A stretch of DNA of 11,135 bases from Chloroflexota bacterium. Lineage in GTDB: Bacteria > Chloroflexota > Anaerolineae > Ardenticatenales > Ardenticatenaceae. Positions 6,480 through 11,135 of the stretch are shown piece after piece. Below the pieces are notes generated by a model. That model saw nothing but the letters and a program-made list of their open reading frames with translations. It was not told the DNA's origin and searched no databases. The stretch covers positions 1 through 11,135 of the forward strand of contig DOUV01000133.1 of the NCBI GenBank assembly GCA_003520455.1, given 5' to 3'. The position numbers and the translations under genes are program-made. How positions within the stretch are numbered: the stretch's first letter is position 1; each line of letters begins with the position of its first letter.

Positions 6480-6920
6480 TCATGCGGCCCGGGCGAGATC
6501 CCGAGCCTGGCGCTTCATGCGAGCCAGCAACGCCGTCAGGCCGCGCACGCGCTGCGGCGAGAGCACCGCGTTCAAGCCCAGCCGCTCGTAGAGATCGCCC
6601 GGCGTCGCCTGGATCGCCTCGGGCGGAGCGCCGTTCAACCCCTCGTACAGGATCCCCGCAAAGCCCCGCACCGTCGGCGACTCGCGCGGGACATCAATGT
6701 GGTAGTAGACCCTGCCGGTGCGCAGCGTCGAAGCGAGGAAGACCGGGGTCTGGCATTCAGGCACCGGCTCCATCTGGTCGCGAGCTGCCTGCAACTCCTC
6801 AGGGAGGTCGGGCAGGCTCATCGCGTACTCAAGCAACAACTCGAGGCGATCCTGCGGCGGCGACTCGGCGAATAGATCGACGATATCTTGCAGTGCCTCG
6901 GGCCACGTCTGTTCAGCCAT
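6480..6920 (-). CDS. sufE: SufE-family cysteine desulfurase partner
   Basis: From the ATG at 6920 (GGTGGAG about ten bases upstream) the protein is 146 residues, close to normal SufE length; a longer start at 6989 would add 23 residues unlike the family. SufE accepts sulfur from the desulfurase SufS as a persulfide on one cysteine and hands it to the SufBCD scaffold for Fe-S cluster assembly. The pattern is clear: a leading helix region with [10 protein letters not shown], then LPDLPEEL, then VPECQTPVF with the sulfur-accepting Cys56, then strands with [21 protein letters not shown] and a [13 protein letters not shown] helix turn. The only cysteine is Cys56. No sufS, sufB, sufC or sufD lies in the window, so it works in trans or with distant genes. 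Its stop overlaps nothing, and the ligase-like gene begins 35 bases on. Confidence 0.9.
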   Translation of the reverse strand: MAEQTWPEALQDIVDLFAESPPQDRLELLLEYAMSLPDLPEELQAARDQMEPVPECQTPVFLASTLRTGRVYYHIDVPRESPTVRGFAGILYEGLNGAPPEAIQATPGDLYERLGLNAVLSPQRVRGLTALLARMKRQARDLARAA

Positions 6921-6957
6921 CGTATGATTTCTCCACCTATCAACTATAGCCTGGGAA

Positions 6958-6978
6958 GGCGGTGAGCGCCTCACCGCC
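6958..6978. terminator. 9-bp perfect hairpin between the glgC paralog and sufE
   Basis: GGCGGTGAG (6958-6966) pairs perfectly with CTCACCGCC (6970-6978) over a three-base loop. It sits in the 194-base gap between the stop at 7115 and the sufE start at 6920, about 40 bases before that start on the minus strand. It may weaken read-through from the glg genes or shape the sufE leader. There is no T run after it. The rest of the gap shows nothing clear. Confidence 0.45.
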
Positions 6979-7114
6979 CACAGTCTCATCTTAGCGCGGT
7001 CCCGGAAAAATGCTAAATCAGGCCGGGGTCGGGCCAGCGAACGACGACCGGCAGAGGATTGTGCCTCCGTCCGCTGACCTCAAACGCCTGCCAGGAAAAC
7101 GCGCACAGCGAGCC

Positions 7115-8374
7115 TCACAGCGTGCTCCCGCTCGGGAGTTCGCACCCTTCGAGCCGGCGCGCATTGATGAAGGGGCGGATAACGCAGTTGCGCCCGATGC
7201 TCGCGCCCTTTGGGATGCGGGCCCCTTTGCCCACCAGGGTGAGGCCAGTGTTGAGATGGGCCGGCATCTCCTGGTTGGGGGTGTTGTCCTCGCCCTCTCC
7301 CACCCGGGCCTCCTCACCGATGATGACCTCTTTGTCGATGATCGCACGATCGACCACGCTCCCAGCACCAATTGTCGTATCGGTGAGGATTACCGAGTCG
7401 CGGATAATGGCGTCCGGCGCGATGTAGACGCCGGGCGAGATCACCGAACGCAGGGCGCGACCATCAATGCGGCAGCCATCGCTCAGGAGATTGCCGTCGG
7501 CCTGCGCCTCGGCACCGAGTAGCACCGGCGGCCGTTCTTCACTGCGAGTATGGATGACCCATTCCGGATCGTAGAGATCAAGCGCGGGTGTTTCGGCCAG
7601 CAAGGCCATGTTGGCCTCCCAGTAGGTCTGGACTGTGCCGACGTCGGCCCAGTAGCCCAAGAAACTGTAGGCGCAGATGCGGTTGCCGCTATCCAGGAGG
7701 CTGGGGATGACTTCGCGGCCGAAGTCGCGCTGGCGGCGGCCACCATCACTGAGCCAACTCACCAGCAACTCCCGTGAGAAGACGTAGATGCCCATGCTGG
7801 CGAGCGTGCTGCGCGTCCGTCTCGGCTTCTCGGCGAAGCGTGTGACCCGCCCCTCCGGGTCGCTGGTCATCATACCGTATCGGCGCGCCTCGTAGGGGTT
7901 CACCGCGCGGACGGCGATGGTCACGTCGGCCTGGCGCTCCACGTGGAAGCGCAGCATCGGCCGATAATCCATTTTGTAGATATGGTCGCCCGCCAGGACA
8001 AGGACCAGTTCGGCGGGCGACTCCTGCACAAAGTCGAGGTGAAAGCGCACAGCGTCGGCCGTTCCCTCTTGCCAGGCGCTCTTTTCTCCCGGCCGGCTCT
8101 GGTAGGGTTGCAGCAAGCGGACACCCCCGCTAGAGCGGTCCAGATCCCACGGCCGGCCGAGGCCGATATGTTCGTTCAGTGAGCGCGGCTGGTACTGGGT
8201 CAGGACGCCGACATTGTAGATCTCCGAGTTAACGCAGTTGGAGAGCGGGAAGTCGATGATGCGGTACTTGCCGCCAAAGGGGAGCGCCGCCTCCGAACGA
8301 AGAGCCGTCAACACGCTGAGGGCCGGGCTGGCACCACCGGCCAGGATCATTGCCAGCGGCGTGGGTGTCGCCAT
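7115..8374 (-). CDS. GlgC paralog with a lost nucleotide loop; probable regulatory subunit of ADP-glucose pyrophosphorylase
   Basis: The protein is 419 residues from the ATG at 8374, which follows a strong GGAGGAG; an open frame upstream is not family-like. The fold is complete: an N-terminal nucleotidyltransferase domain and a C-terminal left-handed beta-helix of hexapeptides (about 285-405). Sugar-side residues remain: GDHIYKMDY at 129-137, AEKP at 181-184 and YWADVGT at 241-247. The catalytic front end is broken. The glycine-rich GGxGTRL loop reads GGASPAL (13-19), and RAKPxVPF reads RSEAALPF (26-33). The positions of E. coli Arg32 and Lys42 therefore hold Ala18 and Glu28. The same two positions separate non-catalytic large subunits from catalytic small subunits in plant ADP-glucose pyrophosphorylase. 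It is best read as a GlgD-like partner that tunes the intact GlgC encoded just upstream. Weak residual activity or sugar-phosphate sensing cannot be excluded. Confidence 0.88.
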   Translation of the reverse strand: MATPTPLAMILAGGASPALSVLTALRSEAALPFGGKYRIIDFPLSNCVNSEIYNVGVLTQYQPRSLNEHIGLGRPWDLDRSSGGVRLLQPYQSRPGEKSAWQEGTADAVRFHLDFVQESPAELVLVLAGDHIYKMDYRPMLRFHVERQADVTIAVRAVNPYEARRYGMMTSDPEGRVTRFAEKPRRTRSTLASMGIYVFSRELLVSWLSDGGRRQRDFGREVIPSLLDSGNRICAYSFLGYWADVGTVQTYWEANMALLAETPALDLYDPEWVIHTRSEERPPVLLGAEAQADGNLLSDGCRIDGRALRSVISPGVYIAPDAIIRDSVILTDTTIGAGSVVDRAIIDKEVIIGEEARVGEGEDNTPNQEMPAHLNTGLTLVGKGARIPKGASIGRNCVIRPFINARRLEGCELPSGSTL

Positions 8375-8409
8375 ATCGCTCTCTCCTCCACAGGATTGCA
8401 GGTAATCGG

Positions 8410-8471
8410 GTTGAAGGTTGGGCGCTGTGGTTGCCATGCCTGGCAGCGCTCTCCGCTGCCAAACCTTCAAC
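8410..8471. repeat. Nested inverted repeat with tandem GTTGGAAC units between the two glgC genes
   Basis: GTTGAAGGTT (8410-8419) and AACCTTCAAC (8462-8471) form a perfect 10-bp outer stem. Inside it, GGCAGCG (8442-8448) and CGCTGCC (8454-8460) form a perfect 7-bp hairpin over five bases. On the minus strand the outer arm is preceded, right after the glgC stop, by two tandem copies of GTTGGAAC (8487-8472). The structure lies in the 114 bases between the genes and could stabilise or attenuate the shared mRNA. Confidence 0.6.
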
Positions 8472-8488
8472 GTTCCAACGTTCCAACC

Positions 8489-9748
8489 CTAAATCGTCTC
8501 GCCGCTCGAGACCAAGTCGCCGAAGGGGGCGAACGCTTCTTCATCGACGTCAGCATTGATGAGGACGTTGCGGCCGATACGGACGTTGGGCGGGATGTGG
8601 GCCGATTTGCCCACCACAGTGATGCTTGAGTTCAGCTTGTCGCCCAGGACTTTGTTGGGGATATCGCTGTCTTCGCCCCAGCCCACGTGGGCGCCCGCGC
8701 CGATCACTACGTTCTTGTCGATGATGACGCGGTCGAGAACGGCCCCCGGTCCAATCCAGGTGTCATTCATGACGACTGATTCGCGCACGATCGCGCCGGG
8801 GGAGACGTAAACGCCGGGGCTGAGCACGGAGTGATCTAACTGCCCGCGCACGATACACCCGTTGCAGATCATGCTTTGGGCGGCGCGCGCCTGTGGTCCG
8901 ATCTTGGCCGACGGTCGCTCCTGGCTGACAGTGTGGATGATCCAATCGCGATCGTAGAGGCGCAGGGGTGAATTGGGACCGAGGAGATCCATACTCGTCT
9001 CCCAGTAGGCCTGGACGGTCCCGACGTCTACCCAGTAGCCTTCAAACTGGTACGCCATGACCTTCGTGTTGGCAATCATGTCCGGGATCACATGCTTCCC
9101 GAAGTCCAGGTCGGCGTGCTCGGCCGCGCTCGCCAGGAGGCTCTCCCTCAGAATATCGGCGTGAAAGACGTAGATCCCCATACTCGCCAGGGTTCCCTTG
9201 TCCCGCGTCTTGGGTTTCTCGTGGAACTCGACGATGCGGTTTGATGGGTCGGTGGTCATGATCCCGAATCGGTCGGTCTCTTCCAGTGGGACGTTCATGA
9301 CGGCGACGGTGAGCGCCGCCTCGTTGTCCCGGTGGTAGCTCAGCATGGGGCGGTAGTCCATCTTATAGATGTGATCGCCGGAGAGGATCAGCACCGTATC
9401 GGCGCGGCGATCCTCGATGTAGCTCAGGTTTTGCAGCACCGCATCGGCAGTGCCGCGATACCACTCCTGATGGCCCCGCCCCTGGTAGGGTTGCAAGAGG
9501 CGTACGCCGCCGCGCGTGCGGTCGAGGTCCCAGGGGCGCCCGATGCCGATGTGCTGGTTGAGCGAGTGCGGCCGGTATTGGGTCAAAACGGCGACGTCGA
9601 AAATACCGGAGTTGACGCAGTTCGAGAGAGTAAAGTCAATAACGCGGTATTTGCCGGCAAACGGGACCGAGGGTTTCGCGCGTTTTTCCGAGAGGACGGT
9701 CAGCCGAGTCCCCTCGCCACCGGCCATGATCATTGCAACGACGCGCAT
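8489..9748 (-). CDS. glgC: Glucose-1-phosphate adenylyltransferase (ADP-glucose pyrophosphorylase)
   Basis: The enzyme makes ADP-glucose and pyrophosphate from ATP and glucose-1-phosphate, the committed step of bacterial glycogen synthesis, in the cytoplasm. The start at 9748 has AGGAGG eight bases upstream and gives 419 residues, normal for the family. All key motifs are intact: MAGGEGTRL at 8-16, RAKPSVPF at 23-30, [10 protein letters not shown] at 123-132 with the catalytic aspartate at 125, HEKP at 176-179 with the sugar-phosphate lysine at 178, and YWVDVGT at 238-244. The C-terminal part (about 285-405) is a left-handed beta-helix used for subunit contacts and allosteric control. It is the first gene of a minus-strand run, followed after 114 bases by a paralog of identical length lacking the catalytic loop. 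No glgA, glgB or glgP is visible. Activator preference cannot be read from the sequence. Confidence 0.95.
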   Translation of the reverse strand: MRVVAMIMAGGEGTRLTVLSEKRAKPSVPFAGKYRVIDFTLSNCVNSGIFDVAVLTQYRPHSLNQHIGIGRPWDLDRTRGGVRLLQPYQGRGHQEWYRGTADAVLQNLSYIEDRRADTVLILSGDHIYKMDYRPMLSYHRDNEAALTVAVMNVPLEETDRFGIMTTDPSNRIVEFHEKPKTRDKGTLASMGIYVFHADILRESLLASAAEHADLDFGKHVIPDMIANTKVMAYQFEGYWVDVGTVQAYWETSMDLLGPNSPLRLYDRDWIIHTVSQERPSAKIGPQARAAQSMICNGCIVRGQLDHSVLSPGVYVSPGAIVRESVVMNDTWIGPGAVLDRVIIDKNVVIGAGAHVGWGEDSDIPNKVLGDKLNSSITVVGKSAHIPPNVRIGRNVLINADVDEEAFAPFGDLVSSGETI

Positions 9749-10100
9749 GGTGTGTTCCTCCTGAGCAGTCCGGCACGAACAGAAGTAGCGCTCCTTATAA
9801 TAGCCAAGGATAGGCGTTTCAGCCACTCCCGGGCGGGTCAAGCCGGGCGGTTGCCTGGCCGGCCAGGAAACCCGTGGCTGGGGGCCGCTGACCAGGCGTG
9901 TGCGGAAGGGCACGCTGTTGGTCGGATTCAGGTGGAACGGGGCAACAATTCCTGGCGCCTGCGTCTAGAGGGCGCTCGGTGCAGGCAAGCGAGGGGTAGC
10001 CAAAGCACCGGTCAAGGCGTCAGACTTCCGAAGACTCGGAAGTCTGCGATCGTGCGCCCTGGCGACACCTTGACCGGTGTTTTAGGAGTGACAAAGCAAG
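9749..10100. other. Intergenic region between divergent glgC and the metal-sensor gene
   Basis: I see no gene here. On the minus strand, toward glgC, a possible -10 (TATTAT, 9802-9797) has a poor -35 (TGGCTG, 9825-9820) at 17 bases; this is the best glgC promoter candidate but weak. A perfect 14-base palindrome, CCTGGCCGGCCAGG, lies at 9854-9867. The 82-bp inverted-repeat element at 10002-10083 is listed separately. The middle part, about 9870-10000, shows nothing I can name. Confidence 0.45.
10002..10083. repeat. 82-bp element with 20-bp imperfect terminal inverted repeats and an inner hairpin
   Basis: The ends 10002-10021 and 10064-10083 are inverted copies matching at 18 of 20 positions, with CACCGGTCAAGG / CCTTGACCGGTG as the perfect core. 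Just inside the left arm, CAGACTTCCGA (10021-10031) and TCGGAAGTCTG (10036-10046) form a perfect 11-bp hairpin over AGAC. The remaining 17 bases are unpaired. The right arm ends in TTTT on the plus strand, so it has terminator form, yet no plus-strand gene precedes it. It looks like a REP- or MITE-type element or a small structured RNA. I see no clear target-site duplication. Confidence 0.65.
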
Positions 10101-10129
10101 TTGACAGATCAGGGTAGGGCTGCTACAAT
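10101..10129 (+). promoter_or_regulatory. Near-consensus sigma70 promoter of the metal-sensor/ATPase operon
   Basis: TTGACA (10101-10106) and TACAAT (10124-10129) are spaced by exactly 17 bases. Transcription should start near 10136, right at the operator-like site at 10139-10158. A promoter this strong normally needs a repressor, which fits the SmtB-type gene behind it. Confidence 0.85.
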
Positions 10130-10138
10130 CGTGCCAAT

Positions 10139-10158
10139 ATATGAGCAGTTATTCAAAT
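10139..10158. promoter_or_regulatory. SmtB/ArsR-type operator (9-2-9 inverted repeat) over the transcription start
   Basis: ATATGAGCA-GT-TATTCAAAT is an imperfect inverted repeat around a two-base centre. It closely resembles the known SmtB/ZiaR-type operators (TGAACA-N2-TRTTCA pattern). It lies immediately downstream of the -10, where a bound dimer would block transcription. The core TGAGCA-N2-YAYTCA recurs at 10556-10569. Confidence 0.7.
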
Positions 10159-10171
10159 GTTTGGAGTGTTT

Positions 10172-10528
10172 GTGACGGAGCGACGAACGGATTGGGCCAC
10201 CGGGCCGGTGGCTGACCCAGGGACAGTCGCCGACGCTGGGCCGGTGGATCTTCAGACGGCTGACCGGCTCGCGCACTTCTTCAAGGCGCTGAGCGACCCG
10301 ACCCGCGTGCGCATCATCAGTGCGCTGTCCGCTGCCGAACTGTGCGTCGGCGACCTGGCGCTGGCCCTGGGGATGACCCAGAGCGCCATCTCGCACCAGT
10401 TGCGCCTGCTGCGTGATCTGCGCCTGGTGCGAACCCGCAAGGCAGGTCGGATGGTCTACTACGCGCTTGACGACGATCACATTGAAGATCTCTACCATCA
10501 GGGCCTCGATCACGTGCGTCACGGATGA
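10172..10528 (+). CDS. SmtB/ArsR-family metal-responsive repressor, probable Zn(II) sensor
   Basis: This winged-helix dimer represses metal-export genes until metal binding loosens it from DNA. I place the start at GTG 10172 (118 residues) because TTGGAG lies five bases upstream and the operator stays outside the gene. The in-frame ATG at 10157 has no ribosome site and overlaps the operator, but cannot be excluded. The body matches SmtB closely: ALSDPTRVRIISAL, ELCVGDLALALGMTQSAISH (helix-turn-helix), then the wing with GRMVYYAL. Counting from the GTG, the helix-5 metal ligands of SmtB are present or conservatively changed: Asp101, His103, His114, and His117 in place of Glu. The helix-3 site has a single cysteine (Cys58 in ELCVGDL, as in SmtB) rather than the CVC pair of cadmium/lead sensors. 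Zinc is therefore the best guess, with cobalt possible. The ATPase gene follows after 56 bases in the same direction. Confidence 0.92.
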   Translation: MTERRTDWATGPVADPGTVADAGPVDLQTADRLAHFFKALSDPTRVRIISALSAAELCVGDLALALGMTQSAISHQLRLLRDLRLVRTRKAGRMVYYALDDDHIEDLYHQGLDHVRHG

Positions 10529-10552
10529 GGGGCCCTCGATTTTTGTGGAGAT

Positions 10553-10572
10553 ACGTGAGCAATCACTCATAT
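10553..10572. promoter_or_regulatory. Second SmtB-type operator-like site before the ATPase gene
   Basis: ACGTGAGCA-AT-CACTCATAT repeats the 9-2-9 layout and the TGAGCA-N2-YAYTCA core of the promoter site at 10139. It lies in the sensor-ATPase gap, 12 bases before the ATPase ATG and overlapping the perfect palindrome CTCATATGAG (10566-10575). It could bind a second repressor dimer, or act as an internal control point. No promoter is evident beside it. Confidence 0.45.
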
Positions 10573-10584
10573 GAGGAATCGCAG

Positions 10585-11135
10585 ATGACAGCGAAACTCA
10601 AACTCTCGCGCGAGGCAGTGCTGCCCGAGAACGCAGCCTGTGATCATTGCGTGGAAATGCTGACCGCCGAACTGGGGCACCAGCCGGGGATCGAACAGGT
10701 CCATCGCGACGCCGCGGATCACTTCTGCCTGCACTACGACGCGGCCCGGTGGGACGAGCCAACCCTGGCGCGCACGGTCCGCCTGGCCGGCGCCGATCTC
10801 CAGCATCGCTTCCAGCGACGCCACTGGGAGATCAGCGCGCTCGACTGCGCCGACTGCGTCGCGACCGTCGAGCGCGGGCTGCAGGGGATTCCCGGGGTGT
10901 TGAACTGTCAGGTCAATCTGGCGACCGGGATGGTCGCGGTCGAGTGGGATCAGGGCCAGGTCAGCGAGCACTGGGTGCGCGCCACCCTGCGCGAGATCGG
11001 CCACGCCGTCGTCGAGCCGCGGCCGGAGATTGCTCCGACCGAGTCGGCCGACTGGCGAACTCGCTGGGCGGCGCGGGCGCGACGGTTCGAGTACCTCTCC
11101 ATCGCGCTGAGCGGTCTGGCCTTCGCGGGCGGCCT
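10585..11135 (+). CDS. Heavy-metal-translocating P1B-type ATPase, N-terminal part (runs off the window)
   Basis: The frame from ATG 10585 is open for 183 codons to the window edge; GAGG about eight bases upstream supports the start. Two successive heavy-metal-associated (HMA) domains are visible. The first (about 12-75) has Cys19-Asp-His-Cys22 and is divergent, and it is rich in histidine (21, 32, 40, 46, 50). The second (about 80-145) has LDCADC with Cys88 and Cys91, GIPGV and a VNLATGMVAVEW strand, a classic HMA fold. A basic stretch (WAARARRFEYL) then leads into the first membrane helix (SIALSGLAFAGG). Full-length members use ATP to pump Zn(II), Cd(II), Pb(II) or Co(II), or in another branch Cu(I), out of the cytoplasm. 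The DCxxC form and the SmtB-type regulator favour the ZntA/CadA branch. The CPC-type membrane motif that would settle specificity is outside the window. Confidence 0.9.
   Translation, partial: MTAKLKLSREAVLPENAACDHCVEMLTAELGHQPGIEQVHRDAADHFCLHYDAARWDEPTLARTVRLAGADLQHRFQRRHWEISALDCADCVATVERGLQGIPGVLNCQVNLATGMVAVEWDQGQVSEHWVRATLREIGHAVVEPRPEIAPTESADWRTRWAARARRFEYLSIALSGLAFAGG

Noticed and set aside
4780..6591. Very long plus-strand open frame opposite the ligase-like gene
   Set aside because: It is an antisense shadow of a GC-rich gene: the product is rich in Gln, Arg, Gly and Glu without a fold, while the minus strand encodes clear membrane segments and Wzy_C motifs.
8375..8470. N-terminal extension of the glgC paralog to 8470
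   Set aside because: The extension is translated from the intergenic repeat structure and is unlike the family; a strong GGAGGAG precedes the ATG at 8374.
10525..10545. GC-rich palindrome followed by five T residues after the sensor gene, as a terminator
   Set aside because: The stem is only about four base pairs once a loop is allowed, and the ATPase gene follows in the same direction, so read-through is expected.
10571..10588. Five-codon open frame (ATG to TGA) whose stop overlaps the ATPase start codon
   Set aside because: It looks like a translational-coupling leader, but it has no ribosome site of its own and can arise by chance; the GAGG it contains is better explained as the ATPase ribosome site.
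1..11135. CRISPR array, tRNA or rRNA gene, or insertion-sequence transposase
   Set aside because: I saw no regularly spaced repeats, no cloverleaf sequence and no transposase motif in either strand.

Overview
The window looks like a chromosomal piece from a GC-rich bacterium, most likely a member of the Chloroflexota (Chloroflexia-like). That placement is inferred from gene content and style, not from any marker gene: paired GlgC paralogs, an O-antigen-ligase-type membrane protein carrying an inserted Ig-like domain, and short tandem repeats between genes. It holds nine protein genes that I can support. The first and last run off the window edges.

Layout. (1) 1-1178: the start of a family 4 glycosyltransferase (minus strand) and, divergent from it, a PIG-L/LmbE-type zinc deacetylase (plus); together they suggest glycan or glycoconjugate synthesis. 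(2) 1179-1475: gap between convergent genes, with a 25-bp-stem inverted repeat that should stop transcription both ways and a good sigma70-like promoter just before it. (3) 1476-2813 (minus): a secreted protein with a degenerate Cu/Zn-superoxide-dismutase-like domain joined to a C-terminal region I do not recognise. (4) 2814-3858: about 1 kb, visibly less GC-rich, without a convincing gene. (5) 3859-4536 (plus): a free-standing B3/B4 (PheT editing-type) domain protein. (6) 4537-4641: another long inverted repeat between convergent genes. (7) 4642-9748, all minus strand, in transcription order glgC, a glgC paralog, sufE, and the O-antigen-ligase/polymerase-like gene. (8) 9749-10171: a gap with an 82-bp element bounded by 20-bp imperfect inverted repeats, then a near-consensus promoter. 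(9) 10172-11135 (plus): a SmtB/ArsR-type metal sensor and the N-terminus of a heavy-metal P-type ATPase, with two matching operator-like sites.

How the genes work together. GlgC makes ADP-glucose for glycogen. Its downstream paralog has the same length (419 aa) and keeps the sugar-site residues, but has lost the nucleotide loop and two key basic residues, so the pair reads as a catalytic plus regulatory subunit arrangement that probably arose by local duplication. The SmtB-like protein should repress its own promoter and the ATPase gene, releasing DNA when Zn(II) or a similar ion is in excess, and the ATPase would then export the metal. The glycosyltransferase, deacetylase and ligase-like genes point to surface polysaccharide work but are not in one operon.
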